Assembly (NCBI RefSeq): GCF_025823185.1
Contig: NZ_JACKVK010000005.1
Location: forward strand, 544,030-608,029
Length of the DNA stretch: 64,000 bases
From: Mycobacterium yunnanensis
Lineage (GTDB): Bacteria > Actinomycetota > Actinomycetes > Mycobacteriales > Mycobacteriaceae
Direction of reading: 5' to 3'
The notes beneath the pieces are model-generated. The model did not search any database. It was given only the letters and a program-made list of their open reading frames with translations, and was not told where the DNA came from. The translations under genes were made by a program, and so were the position numbers. Within the stretch, counting starts at the first letter, position 1. The number at the start of each line of letters is the position of its first letter. Of the stretch, positions 54,330 to 64,000 are shown in pieces.

Positions 54330-55133
54330 ATGACAGGTGTCAAGCCCGACCGACCGAGCTGGATGGCCCGACTTCTCGACTTCGAACGCGACGGCGACGT
54401 GTTCCGCGCGCCGCAGCCGGCCGCCGGACCCGGCACCCGCTTGTTCGGTGGGCTGATCGCCGCCCAGTCGCTGGCCGCCGCAGGGGCCACCGTCGCGCCG
54501 GACAAGCATCCGCAGTCGCTGCACCTGTACTTCGTGCGCGGCGGCGAGTACGGCGTGGACGTCGAGCTGAACGTGGTCCGCACCCGCGACGGCCGATCCT
54601 TCGACACCCGGCAGGTCACCGCGGTGCAGCACGGCAAGACCATCCTCGAGATGATCGCGTCGTTCCACCGGCCCGAGGCGGGCGCCGATTGGCACCCGAC
54701 CCCGCCGGCAGGCATCGAATTCGAGGCCGCGGTGCCCAAGACCCCCGACCTCGGCTTCGCGGGCCGATTCGAGATGCGGGTGACCCCCGACGACGACTCG
54801 CCGTTCGCGGTGCCGCCGTTCTGGATCCGCACCAAGGCCCGCATCGACGACTCACCGCTGGTGCAGGCGTGCGCGCTGACCTTCATGTCGGACTTCGGGC
54901 CGGTGCCGGTGGCGCGGCCGCCCGGCGTCCCCGTGGACGCTGGCAGCGGATACGCCGCCAGCCTCGACCACGCAGTCTGGTTCCACCGCCCGTTCCTGCC
55001 CCACGAATGGCACCGCTACGAGGTCAGGTCACTCAACAACAGCGACTCCCGCGGCCTGGTCGTCGGCGCGATGTACGACGGCGCCGGGTCACTGGTCGCC
55101 AGCACGACTCAGGAGGCCTTGTGGCGCTTCTGA
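54330..55133 (+). CDS. Acyl-CoA thioesterase II (TesB-like)
   Basis: ATG 54330 gives 267 residues with the double hot-dog layout of TesB. The first half has RLFGGLIAAQSLAAAGATV, HSLHLYFVRGG-like (QSLHLYFVRGGEYGVDVELNVVR) and the RSFDTRQVTAVQ strand. The second half has SLDHAVWFHRPFLPHEWHRYE and SRGLVVGAMYDGAGSLVAST. It cleaves medium- to long-chain acyl-CoA. It begins 7 bp after the MoxR operon but is functionally unrelated. Confidence 0.9.
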   Translation: MTGVKPDRPSWMARLLDFERDGDVFRAPQPAAGPGTRLFGGLIAAQSLAAAGATVAPDKHPQSLHLYFVRGGEYGVDVELNVVRTRDGRSFDTRQVTAVQHGKTILEMIASFHRPEAGADWHPTPPAGIEFEAAVPKTPDLGFAGRFEMRVTPDDDSPFAVPPFWIRTKARIDDSPLVQACALTFMSDFGPVPVARPPGVPVDAGSGYAASLDHAVWFHRPFLPHEWHRYEVRSLNNSDSRGLVVGAMYDGAGSLVASTTQEALWRF

Positions 55134-55164
55134 GGACCCGCGCGCTGATGGAACACTGTGAGGC

Positions 55165-56001
55165 GTGAGCACTCCAGGCCCTCCTAGCGCGCCGTCGGCA
55201 CCGCCGACCTGCTATCGGCACCCCGACAGGGCCACCTACGTCAGCTGCACGCGGTGCCATCGCCCCATCTGCCCCGACTGCATGCGGTCCGCGTCGGTCG
55301 GGCACCAGTGCCCCAACTGCGTCGACGACGGCGCCAAGTCGGTGCGCCGACCCAAGCGCAACCTCGGCGCCACCCCCGTCGTCACCTACGCGTTGATCGC
55401 CGCGAACGTGGTGATGTTCATCCTGCAAATGGCCGTCCCCGGGCTGCAGCAGGCCCTGTTCCTCTGGCCCGCCGGCGTCGTCGCCTACGACCAGTACTAC
55501 CGCCTGCTGACCTCGGCGTTCCTGCACGACGGACCCACCCACATCCTGTTCAACATGTGGGCGCTGTGGGTCATCGGCCCCGCGCTGGAACGGTGGCTGG
55601 GCCGCACCCGATTCGTCGTCCTGTACTTCTTGAGCGCACTGGGCGGCTCGGTGCTGGTGTTCCTGCTGACGCCGGTCAACGTGCCGACCCTCGGTGCCTC
55701 GGGCGCGATCTTCGGCCTGTTCGGCGCCACGCTCGCACTGTCGCGCAAGCTGAACTTCGACATGCGCTGGATCGCCGGGCTGATCGTGATCAACCTGGTC
55801 ATCACGTTCGTGGTGCCGTCGATCAGCTGGCAGGGCCACGTCGGCGGCCTGCTCACCGGAGCTGCGCTCGGCGCGCTGTACGCCTACGCGCCGCGCCAGA
55901 ACCGGGTCTCGATCGAGACCGCGGTGTCGGTCGTCCTGCTGCTGGCGTTCGTCGCCCTGGTGTGGTGGCGGGCGACGAGCCTGCTGGCAGGCGTCGGCTA
56001 G
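55165..56001 (+). CDS. Rhomboid intramembrane serine protease with N-terminal zinc-finger
   Basis: The 278-residue protein has a B-box-like zinc motif at the N-terminus (CYRHPDRATYVSCTRCHRPIC, CMRSASVGHQCPNC), then a rhomboid core of six or seven membrane segments. The catalytic Ser179 is in GASGAIFG, the catalytic His225 in WQGHVGGLLTG, and HILFNMWALW provides the oxyanion part. It would cleave membrane proteins within the bilayer. The layout is like Rv0110 of M. tuberculosis. GTG start. Confidence 0.93.
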   Translation: MSTPGPPSAPSAPPTCYRHPDRATYVSCTRCHRPICPDCMRSASVGHQCPNCVDDGAKSVRRPKRNLGATPVVTYALIAANVVMFILQMAVPGLQQALFLWPAGVVAYDQYYRLLTSAFLHDGPTHILFNMWALWVIGPALERWLGRTRFVVLYFLSALGGSVLVFLLTPVNVPTLGASGAIFGLFGATLALSRKLNFDMRWIAGLIVINLVITFVVPSISWQGHVGGLLTGAALGALYAYAPRQNRVSIETAVSVVLLLAFVALVWWRATSLLAGVG

Positions 56002-56397
56002 CTAGGGCGTGCCGCCGCAGCGGTTCTTGATGTCCAGCAGCGGCTGGCGGATGCCGGTGATGTCGTTCTTGGTGTCCGGGTGCGCGTTGAGGTAGTCCTG
56101 CATCTGCTTGTGCACCTGGTCCTTCGGCAGCCCCTCGAGACTGGTGACGAAGTAGTTGTAATCGGGGTGGGTGAACAGGTATGCCGAGGTCGACGCGTCG
56201 ACGCCGGCCCGCACGCCCTCGAGGTCGGCCGCGGAGCAGTTGGGCGGGTTCAGGGCGGGATCCTCGTTGGCGAACGCCGACGGCAACGCTCCGAACAGGG
56301 TGGTGCCGATCAGGCCGCCGGCGAGCAGCGCTCCACCGGTGAGGCGGCGTGCGAGACGTCCCGAGGACGTCGGGGCGGGAGAACCGGTAACGGACAT
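56002..56397 (-). CDS. Secreted haemophore-like (haem-binding) protein
   Basis: An AAGGAG site spaced 7 nt from ATG 56397 decides the start; the ATG at 56403 is too close to it. The 131-residue protein has a signal peptide (about 15-45, ending AFA) and a small helical domain with two Cys residues (NPPNCSAADL and IKNRCGGTP) that probably form a disulfide. The Cys pair and the motif YFVTSLEGLPKDQVHKQMQDYLNAHP fit the mycobacterial haemophore family (MHB, Rv0203-like), which carries haem outside the membrane. It is divergent from a mycolyltransferase gene. Confidence 0.85.
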   Translation of the reverse strand: MSVTGSPAPTSSGRLARRLTGGALLAGGLIGTTLFGALPSAFANEDPALNPPNCSAADLEGVRAGVDASTSAYLFTHPDYNYFVTSLEGLPKDQVHKQMQDYLNAHPDTKNDITGIRQPLLDIKNRCGGTP

Positions 56398-56596
56398 GAT
56401 CATGCTCCTTCGTGTGTGCGCACTGAGTGTGCCGTGGCGTACGCCACCTTGCATGTTCTACGCGTCAATTCACAGGTTATTCACTCGTGTCTCACAGTCC
56501 CCGATCGGGTGGCTCACATCCCAGGGCGTGTCGTCGCTTCCGGAACCCGTTGATAACGAGCCGATTACACCGCGCGTGGGCGGCGCGGCGCAGCGT

Positions 56597-57691
<1,095 letters not shown>

Positions 57692-57721
57692 AACCAGCCA
57701 AGGTCGGGTAAGAAGTGACCC

Positions 57722-58150
57722 ATGGCCAGCGTCGACGTTTCGGTTAAGTCCAAGCTCTCACCCGACAACGCGTGGAAGTTGGCGTCCGACCTCGGTCGGT
57801 TCGACGAGTGGCTGACCATCTTCGGTGGGTGGCGAAGCCCGGTGCCCGAGGTCATCGAGAAGGGCACCACGGTGTCCTCGCTGATCAAGGTGAAGGGCTT
57901 CCGCAACACCATCCACTGGGAGGTGACCAACTACGACGAGCCCCACCGCATCGAGATGTGCGGCAAGGGCTTCGGCGGCGTTCAGATCTCGCTGCGCACC
58001 GACATCCGCGACGATCAGCCCGGCACGACGTTCCACCTCGTCGCCGACCTCAGTGGCGCGGTGCTCAACGGTCCGGTGGGTGCGCTCGTCGCGCGGGTGA
58101 TCAAGGGTGACGTCAAGCGGTCGGTGGAGAACCTGGCGCGCCTGCAATAG
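57722..58150 (+). CDS. SRPBCC (polyketide cyclase/dehydrase-like) protein
   Basis: The 142-residue protein has the START-like SRPBCC pattern: VDVSVKSKLSPDNAWKLASDLGRFDEWLTIFGGW at the N-terminus, IHWEVTNYDEPHRIEM in the middle and a long C-terminal helix. The pattern is like that of the Rv0164-like gene at 19962-20399, but the sequences are not close. It lies 30 bp after the mycolyltransferase gene and may be co-transcribed. Ligand unknown. Confidence 0.85.
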   Translation: MASVDVSVKSKLSPDNAWKLASDLGRFDEWLTIFGGWRSPVPEVIEKGTTVSSLIKVKGFRNTIHWEVTNYDEPHRIEMCGKGFGGVQISLRTDIRDDQPGTTFHLVADLSGAVLNGPVGALVARVIKGDVKRSVENLARLQ

Positions 58151-58276
58151 CGGCGCGGTCGATTCCGACCGCCGACGTCACCGCAGCTCAGGGCCCTGGC
58201 GAGGAGTCTCGGGTCGAAGCCGGTTGGCGACACCTCTACGGTGTAGTGACGGGTTGGGTCACATCGCCGATGAAGG

Positions 58277-59182
58277 GTGCCGAGGACGTTGTTGGGCCAT
58301 GGACTGGTCGTCCTTCTCGCGCTGTGCTCGGCGGTGTGCATGGCCGTCGGGATCGTCGTGCGGCAGCGGGCCACGATGGACGTGCCAGCCGATCAAAGCG
58401 TCAGCACCCGCATGTTCGCGACCCTGCTGCGGCGCCCGTTGTGGTGGGCGGGCACCGGGGTCGCCGTCGCCGGTTACGTGTTTCAGGCGTTGGCGCTCGT
58501 CAAGGGGTCCCTGATCGTCGTCCAGCCACTTCTGGTGTCGGCGTTGCTGTTCGCCCTGCCGCTGAGCGCGCGGCTGGCGGGCCGGCGGGTGACCCGTCGA
58601 GAGTGGCTGTGGGCGGCGCTGCTGACGGTGTCGCTGGCCTTCTTCGTGCTGTTGGCCCGCCCCGGTCCGCCGGACCGGCCCGCGTCGCTGGTGACGTCGG
58701 CCGTCGTGTCGCTCGGCTGCGTCGTGTTGATCATGGCCTGCATCCTCGTCGCCCGGCGGTTGGAGGGCGCACGTCGGGCGGTGCTGTTCGCCGTCGGCGT
58801 CGGCGTGCTCTTCGGGGCGGTCGCCGTGCTCACCAAGTACGTCATGCACCTGCTCGACGAGCGGGGGCCTATGGGGCTGCTGGCGACGCCGGCGCCCTAT
58901 GCACTGATCGCGCTCGGCATCATCGCGACGCTGCTGCAGCAGTCCGCCTTCCACGCCGGTGCGCTGCAGACCTCCGTGCCGGCGATGCTCGTGTTGGAAC
59001 CCATCGTCGCGGTGGCCCTCGGTGCCCTGCTGCTCGGTGAGGAACTCGACGTCGACGGCGTCGAACTGCTCGCCCTCGTGCTCGCCGTGGGCGCCATGAC
59101 CGCGGCGACCTTCTCGCTGGGGCGCGGTGAGGGCGCCTACGCCGCCGAACTCGAGATCGAGGCCGCCCGCGCGGCGGCCTGA
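58277..59182 (+). CDS. DMT-superfamily (EamA-like) membrane protein
   Basis: The 301-residue protein (GTG start) has about nine to ten hydrophobic segments in two repeats, ending with VEPIVAVALGALLLGEELDVDG, the typical end-of-repeat sequence of drug/metabolite exporters (the PxxAxxxGxxxLGE motif). An ATG at about residue 18 is an alternative start. It might export a small metabolite; substrate is unknown. Confidence 0.82.
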   Translation: MPRTLLGHGLVVLLALCSAVCMAVGIVVRQRATMDVPADQSVSTRMFATLLRRPLWWAGTGVAVAGYVFQALALVKGSLIVVQPLLVSALLFALPLSARLAGRRVTRREWLWAALLTVSLAFFVLLARPGPPDRPASLVTSAVVSLGCVVLIMACILVARRLEGARRAVLFAVGVGVLFGAVAVLTKYVMHLLDERGPMGLLATPAPYALIALGIIATLLQQSAFHAGALQTSVPAMLVLEPIVAVALGALLLGEELDVDGVELLALVLAVGAMTAATFSLGRGEGAYAAELEIEAARAAA

Positions 59183-59199
59183 TCCCCAGTTCGGGCCGG

Positions 59200-60132
59200 T
59201 CAGTTCCTGGTCGACGTGATGTAGGTGACGCCGCTCATGGTGGGAGCGTCGTCGTCGTCATCGGCCTTCGGGATCGCGTCGAAGCCGTGCGTCTGCAGGA
59301 GCTCGTCCATCGGCGTCGCCACCGACGACCAGCCGCGGGCGGCGAGGTACTCGGCGACGTCGTTGCGCTCGCCCACGAAGGTGAGATCGCTGAAATCGAG
59401 GTCGAACCCGTGCTCACGCCACTTGGCCGTGGACTGCTGCATGCGTTCGCGCATCTCCTCCGAGTCGAACGCGGCGGTGTTCGGCACGGCCTCGCTGCCC
59501 AGCCGGCTACCCGGCGAACTGAGCGTGGTGACGGCGTCGAGCAGCCGGTCCTGCGCCTCGGGTGGCAGGTAGCCGTACAGGCCCTCGGCGATCCACGCCG
59601 ACGGCTGGCTCGCGTCGAAGCCGGCGGCCTCGAGCGCCGCGGGCCAGTCGTCGCGCAGGTCGACCGCCACCGCGCGCCGCTCGGCGGTGGGTTCGGCGCC
59701 CAGGCCGGCCAGTGTCGTGGACTTGAACTCGATGACGGCCGGCTGGTCGATCTCGTATACCGTCATGTCCGCCGGCCACTGCAGCCGGTAGGCGCGGGCG
59801 TCCAAACCGGAGGCCAGGATGACGGCCTGCCGGATTCCGGCGGCGGCTGCGTCGGCGAAGAACTCGTCGAAGTACCGCGTCCTGGCGGCCATCGCCGCGG
59901 GCATCTGCGCCAGCCCCCAGCCGCCCTCGCCAGCGTCGACGTCGGATCCGCTGAGGTCGCCACTGGCCCACCGGGTGAGGAAGTCCACACCCACCGCGCG
60001 GACCAACGGTTCGGCGAATGGATCGTCGATCGCTCCGTCGCGGGTGGCGATCGCCCTGGCGGCCGCCACCATCGTCGCGGTGGTGCCCACGCTGGTCGCG
60101 AGATCCCAGGTGTCGTCTTCGGTGCGGCTCAT
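59200..60132 (-). CDS. SAM-dependent methyltransferase, TIGR00027 (Rv0145-like) family
   Basis: The 310-residue protein has the family N-terminus ([20 protein letters not shown]), the conserved [19 protein letters not shown], the SAM-binding [27 protein letters not shown], and [12 protein letters not shown]. Mycobacteria carry many such paralogues, whose substrates are mostly unknown (leucine carboxyl methyltransferase-like). It is divergent from the carboxylic acid reductase gene. Confidence 0.93.
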   Translation of the reverse strand: MSRTEDDTWDLATSVGTTATMVAAARAIATRDGAIDDPFAEPLVRAVGVDFLTRWASGDLSGSDVDAGEGGWGLAQMPAAMAARTRYFDEFFADAAAAGIRQAVILASGLDARAYRLQWPADMTVYEIDQPAVIEFKSTTLAGLGAEPTAERRAVAVDLRDDWPAALEAAGFDASQPSAWIAEGLYGYLPPEAQDRLLDAVTTLSSPGSRLGSEAVPNTAAFDSEEMRERMQQSTAKWREHGFDLDFSDLTFVGERNDVAEYLAARGWSSVATPMDELLQTHGFDAIPKADDDDDAPTMSGVTYITSTRN

Positions 60133-60159
60133 CTCTACCTCTCCATAGGTTACTTAGAC

Positions 60160-60165
60160 AGCATA
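60160..60165 (-). promoter_or_regulatory. Possible -10 element of the methyltransferase gene
   Basis: TATGCT on the minus strand lies 28 bp upstream of the methyltransferase ATG, which also has a GGAGAGG ribosome site. It fits the loose mycobacterial TANNNT box; no -35 element is evident. Confidence 0.3.
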
Positions 60166-60325
60166 ATGATCAATGCGGGACATGGTCGCGCTCACAGGAA
60201 ACTGCCAGGTCAGAAGTTTGGGGCATATCTTTAGTTTTGCTAACGTTGTACCCGACGGGTCAGGCAACGGCGCCTCCCCACCTCTACTTCCCATTCACCA
60301 ACGCAGTAATCGCAAGGGGTCTTCC

Positions 60326-63300
60326 ATGTCGAACAACAGCCGCGAAGCGCGCCACGAGCGCCGCGTCGCCGACCTGTACGCCGACGACGAGCAGTTCGCC
60401 GCCGCAGCGCCCGATGGCGCCGTCAGTGAGGCTGCGGGCCAACCCGACCTGCGCCTGCCCGATGTCGTCCGCACCGTGATGGAGGGCTACGCCGACCGGC
60501 CCGCGCTCGGTCAGCGCGCCGTGGAGTACGTCACCGACGCCGGCCGCACCACCGCCAAGCTGCTGCCGCGCTTCGAGACCATCAGCTACGGCCAGCTCTG
60601 GGAGCGCATCCAGGCGTTCGCGGCCGCACTGCATGACGACACCGTCCGCCCCGGAGACCGCATCGCGGTCCTGGGCTTCACCAGCGTCGACTACGCCGTC
60701 GTCGACACCGGCGCCTCACAGCTCGGTGCGGTGTCGGTACCGCTGCAGACCAGTGCTCCGCAGTCCCAGCTGCAGCCGATCATTGCCGAAACCGAACCCG
60801 TCGTGATCGCGTCGAGCATCACCTACGTCGACGACGCGGTCGAGCTCGTCCTCGCCGCCGCGACGCCGCCCGCTCGGCTCGTCGTGTTCGACTACCAGCC
60901 CCAGGTCGACGACCAGCGCGAGGCGCTCGAGGCCGCCACGGCCCGGCTCCAGGACACCTCGGTGGTCGTCGAGACCATGGCCGACGTCCTGAACCGCGGC
61001 GCGGCGCTGCCCGCACCTCGGTCGGTCGTCGGAGAGGGTGACGACCCGCTCGCGCTGCTGGTCTACACCTCCGGCAGCACCGGCGCGCCCAAGGGCGCGA
61101 TGTACCCGGAGAGCAAGGTCGCGAACATGTGGCGCGCGGCCGCCAATTCGCACTGGGACGAGAACCAGGGCGTCCTGCCCGCGATCACGCTGGCCTTCCT
61201 GCCGATGAGCCACGTCATGGGCCGCGGCATCCTCTACGGCAGCATCGCCAGCGGCGGCACCGTCTACTTCGCCGCCCGCAGCGACCTGTCGACCCTGCTG
61301 GAGGACCTCGCGCTGGTCCGGCCCACGCAGCTCAACTTCGTGCCGCGGATCTGGGACATGCTGTACCAGGAGTACGTCAGCCAAAGTGACCGCGGCGCAA
61401 CCATGGACGAGCTGCGGCAGAGCCTGCTCGGTGGGCGCTACGTCAGCGCCCTCACCGGCTCGGCGCCCATCTCGCCCGAGCTCAAGGCCTGGGTCGAGGA
61501 GTTCCTCGACATGCACGTCCTGGAGGGCTACGGCTCGACCGAGGCAGGCGCGGTCTTCGTCGACGGCGTGATCCGGCGGCCACCGGTGATCGACTACAAG
61601 CTCGTCGACGTGCCCGAGTTGGGTTACTACGGGACCGACGTTCCGCATCCCCGCGGCGAGCTGCTGGTCAAGTCCGAGCAGCTGTTCCCCGGGTACTACA
61701 AGCGGCCCGAGGTCACCGCCGAGGTGTTCGACGCCGACGGCTACTACCGCACTGGTGACATCGTCGCCGAGCTCGGCCCCGACCAGGTGCAGTACCTGGA
61801 CCGGCGCAACAACGTCATCAAGCTGGCCCAGGGCGAGTTCGTCACGGTGTCCAAGCTCGAAGCGGCGTTCACCGACAGCCCGCTGGTGCGTCAGATCTAC
61901 ATCTACGGCAACAGCGCGCGGCCATACCTGCTGGCCGTCGTGGTCCCCACCGACGACGCCCAATCACGTTACGGCGCAGACGAGCTGAAGCCAGCTATCA
62001 GCGCCTCGCTCAAGGAAGCGGCGCGGACCGCGGGCTTGCAGAGTTACGAAGTTCCTCGCGACTTTCTGGTGGAGACCACTCCGTTCACGACGGAGAACGG
62101 CCTGCTGACCGGCATCCGCAAGCTGGCCTGGCCACGGCTCAAGGAGCGTTACGGCGCCGAACTCGAGCAGCTGTACGCCGACCTGGCCGACGGCCAGGAG
62201 GGCGAACTGCGGGCTCTGCGTAACGGCGGTGCCGACCGGCCGGTCCTCGAGACCGTCGGTCGCGCAGCCACGGCGCTGCTGGGTGCGGCCGCCTCCGACG
62301 TGCAGCCCGACGCCCAGTTCACCGATCTCGGCGGGGATTCGTTGTCCGCCTTGACCTTCGCCAACCTGCTGCACGACATCTTCGGCGTCGACGTCCCCGT
62401 CGGCGTGATCGTCAGTCCCGCGAGCGACCTCGCGTCGATCGCCGCCTACGTCGAGGCCCAGCGGACCGGCGGCAGCAAGCGCCCCACCTACGACGCGATC
62501 CATGGTCGCGACGCGACCGTGGTGCGTGCCGCCGACCTGACACTGGACAGGTTCGTCGATGCGGACACCCTCGCGGCGGCCGCCTCGCTACCCCATGCCA
62601 GTTCCGAGGTGCGCACCGTATTGCTGACGGGCGCAACGGGATTCCTAGGCCGCTACCTGGCGCTGGAATGGCTGGAACGGATGGATCTGGTCGACGGCAA
62701 GGTCATCTGCATCGTGCGCGCCAAGTCCGACGACGAGGCACGCCGCAGGCTGGACGACACCTTCGACAGCGGCGATCCCGCACTGCTCGAGCACTACCGG
62801 GCGTTGGCCGCCGACCACCTCGAGGTGTTCGCCGGTGACAAGGGCGAGGCCAACCTCGGTCTCGACGACGCCACCTGGCAGCGGCTGGCCGACACCGTCG
62901 ACCTGATCGTCGACCCGGCGGCGCTCGTCAACCACGTCCTGCCCTACAGCCAGCTGTTCGCGCCGAACGTGCTCGGCACCGCCGAGCTCCTCCGCATCGC
63001 GCTCACGACGAAGATCAAGCCGTTCGTCTACGTGTCCACGGTCGCCGTCGGCGCGGGTATCGACCCGGCCGAGAACACCGAGGACGCCGACGTCCGCGTG
63101 GTCAGCGCGACCCGCACGGTCGACGAGAGCTACGCCAACGGGTACGGCAACAGCAAGTGGGGCGGAGAGGTGCTGCTGCGCGAGGCCCACGAGCACTACG
63201 GTCTGCCGGCATCGGTGTTCCGCTGCGACATGATCCTCGCCGACACCACGTATGCCGGTCAGCTCAACCTGCCCGACATGTTCACCCGCATGATGCTGAG

Positions 63301-63802
63301 CCTGGTGGCGACCGGCGTTGCGCCGCAGTCGTTCTACCAGTTGGGCGCGAACGGTGAGCGCCAGCGGGCGCACTACGACGGCCTCCCGGTGGAGTTCATC
63401 GCCGAGGCGATCTCCACTCTGGGCGTTCGGGTTCAGGACGGCTTCGAGACCTACCACGTCATGAACCCGTACGACGACGGCATCGGCATGGACGAGTTCG
63501 TCGACTGGCTCGTCGACGCGGGATACCCGATCCGCCGCATCGAGGACTACGGCGACTGGCTGCAACGCTTCGAGACCACGTTGCGGAGCTTGCCGGAGAA
63601 GCAGCGCAACGCCTCGCTGTTGCCGCTGCTGCACAACTACCAGTCCCCGGAGCATCCGATGAACGGGTCGATCGCCCCGACCGACCGGTTCAGGGCTGCC
63701 GTTCAAGAGGCCAAGATCGGGCCGGACAAGGACATCCCGCACATCACCGCGCCGGTGATCGTCAAGTACGTCACCGACCTGAAGGTGCTGGGCCTGCTGT
63801 AG
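60326..63802 (+). CDS. car: Carboxylic acid reductase (CAR), FadD9-like
   Basis: ATG 60326 gives 1158 residues; the longer frame upstream lacks a plausible start. Domain order is adenylation (about 1-640; SGSTGAPKG near residue 246), carrier (about 640-740; [10 protein letters not shown] with the phosphopantetheine Ser672), and reductase (about 755-1158). The reductase has the NADP loop TGATGFLG at 768-775 and the catalytic Tyr940-x3-Lys944. The enzyme activates a carboxylic acid with ATP, moves it to the carrier arm and reduces it with NADPH to the aldehyde. It needs a phosphopantetheinyl transferase encoded elsewhere. Length agrees with mycobacterial FadD9-type enzymes (about 1170). Confidence 0.96.
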   Translation: MSNNSREARHERRVADLYADDEQFAAAAPDGAVSEAAGQPDLRLPDVVRTVMEGYADRPALGQRAVEYVTDAGRTTAKLLPRFETISYGQLWERIQAFAAALHDDTVRPGDRIAVLGFTSVDYAVVDTGASQLGAVSVPLQTSAPQSQLQPIIAETEPVVIASSITYVDDAVELVLAAATPPARLVVFDYQPQVDDQREALEAATARLQDTSVVVETMADVLNRGAALPAPRSVVGEGDDPLALLVYTSGSTGAPKGAMYPESKVANMWRAAANSHWDENQGVLPAITLAFLPMSHVMGRGILYGSIASGGTVYFAARSDLSTLLEDLALVRPTQLNFVPRIWDMLYQEYVSQSDRGATMDELRQSLLGGRYVSALTGSAPISPELKAWVEEFLDMHVLEGYGSTEAGAVFVDGVIRRPPVIDYKLVDVPELGYYGTDVPHPRGELLVKSEQLFPGYYKRPEVTAEVFDADGYYRTGDIVAELGPDQVQYLDRRNNVIKLAQGEFVTVSKLEAAFTDSPLVRQIYIYGNSARPYLLAVVVPTDDAQSRYGADELKPAISASLKEAARTAGLQSYEVPRDFLVETTPFTTENGLLTGIRKLAWPRLKERYGAELEQLYADLADGQEGELRALRNGGADRPVLETVGRAATALLGAAASDVQPDAQFTDLGGDSLSALTFANLLHDIFGVDVPVGVIVSPASDLASIAAYVEAQRTGGSKRPTYDAIHGRDATVVRAADLTLDRFVDADTLAAAASLPHASSEVRTVLLTGATGFLGRYLALEWLERMDLVDGKVICIVRAKSDDEARRRLDDTFDSGDPALLEHYRALAADHLEVFAGDKGEANLGLDDATWQRLADTVDLIVDPAALVNHVLPYSQLFAPNVLGTAELLRIALTTKIKPFVYVSTVAVGAGIDPAENTEDADVRVVSATRTVDESYANGYGNSKWGGEVLLREAHEHYGLPASVFRCDMILADTTYAGQLNLPDMFTRMMLSLVATGVAPQSFYQLGANGERQRAHYDGLPVEFIAEAISTLGVRVQDGFETYHVMNPYDDGIGMDEFVDWLVDAGYPIRRIEDYGDWLQRFETTLRSLPEKQRNASLLPLLHNYQSPEHPMNGSIAPTDRFRAAVQEAKIGPDKDIPHITAPVIVKYVTDLKVLGLL

Positions 63803-63887
63803 CTCGGCTGGCGCCGGGTCTCATCCCCCCGGCGCCGCCCCCGCATCGAGTGTGCTGTGGGGTCGCGATTCGTCGAGGCGGACTCAA

Positions 63888-64000
63888 GTGGTCGCTGCAA
63901 CACCTGATTGGTTGAGGGGTGTTGTTCGATGGGGTTTCGCAAGCACGGCAGCAAAACGGTTCCCGCGGCGGCGCGCGGGGTGTTTCTGGAGGCGTTGAGG
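63888..64000 (+). mobile_element. Possible insertion-sequence end with start of a transposase gene
   Basis: From about 63888 the sequence changes character: an inverted repeat CAACACC/GGTGTTG (about 63899-63925) precedes ATG 63929 and its GAGGGG site. The 24 codons to the right edge read MGFRKHGSKTVPAAARGVF and onward. The basic N-terminus with a PAAARGVFLEAL helix is like the beginning of IS30-family transposases of mycobacteria, but too little is visible for a firm call. Confidence 0.4.
63929..64000 (+). CDS. Partial gene, possible IS30-family transposase N-terminus
   Basis: Only 24 codons lie inside the window, and the frame is open at the right edge. The ATG has a GAGGGG site 9 nt upstream. 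The peptide is basic with a helix-forming end (AARGVFLEALR) as in the first DNA-binding helix of IS30 transposases. The assignment is a guess from a short stretch. Confidence 0.4.
   Translation, partial: MGFRKHGSKTVPAAARGVFLEALR

Overview
The window is high-GC actinobacterial DNA, almost certainly from a mycobacterium, and most likely an environmental Mycolicibacterium-type species. The evidence is a complete mce1 fatty-acid import operon with its regulator and flanking genes in the order known from M. tuberculosis (about Rv0162c to Rv0187, from memory, no alignment run). An antigen 85-type mycolyltransferase, a haemophore-like secreted protein, a TIGR00027-type methyltransferase and a carboxylic acid reductase support this. 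GTG and TTG starts and 4-bp ATGA/GTGA overlaps between genes are common. I saw no rRNA, tRNA or CRISPR array.

Region 1 (1-12.2 kb) is an accessory surface-glycan or glycolipid locus. It holds a multi-pass membrane protein cut by the left edge, a GH16 glycanase, and a minus-strand operon (GT2, flippase-like membrane protein, GT4, lipoprotein alpha/beta hydrolase, and probably a small Cys/His protein). A plus-strand operon follows: GT4, an HxxxD acyltransferase-like protein, a stand-alone ketosynthase, and a flavoprotein that appears to be broken by a single-base frameshift. I infer that the locus builds and exports a glycan carrying an unusual acyl group.

Region 2 (12.2-15.8 kb) has a NarL-type response regulator and a histidine kinase with two kinase-like halves, the second of which lacks its phospho-acceptor His. 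Upstream is a 36-residue peptide gene with its own intrinsic terminator; I do not recognise its product.

Region 3 (15.8-36.2 kb) has a TetR regulator with an acyl-CoA dehydrogenase, then the mce1 locus: adhE1-like dehydrogenase, thioesterase, SRPBCC protein, mce1R, fadD5, yrbE1A-yrbE1B, mce1A-mce1F and four Mce-associated membrane proteins. The YrbE permease, the Mce protein hexamer and the Mam proteins should act together to move fatty acids through the envelope. The ATPase (MceG/Mkl) is encoded elsewhere.

Region 4 (36.2-50.1 kb) holds a large secreted protein with a low-complexity tail, a DUF2233 exported protein, a glucose/sorbosone dehydrogenase-like lipoprotein, pirin, MarR, SDR and an NDMA-type alcohol dehydrogenase. 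Next come two 61-bp repeats, sigG, the Rv0183-type monoacylglycerol lipase, a lipoprotein hydrolase that has lost its nucleophile Ser, and Rv0184/Rv0185/Rv0187-like genes.

Region 5 (50.2-64 kb) holds a MoxR-DUF58-DUF4129 operon, a TesB-like thioesterase, a rhomboid protease, a haemophore-like protein, a mycolyltransferase, an SRPBCC protein, a DMT transporter, a methyltransferase and a carboxylic acid reductase. The right edge probably cuts into a transposase gene.
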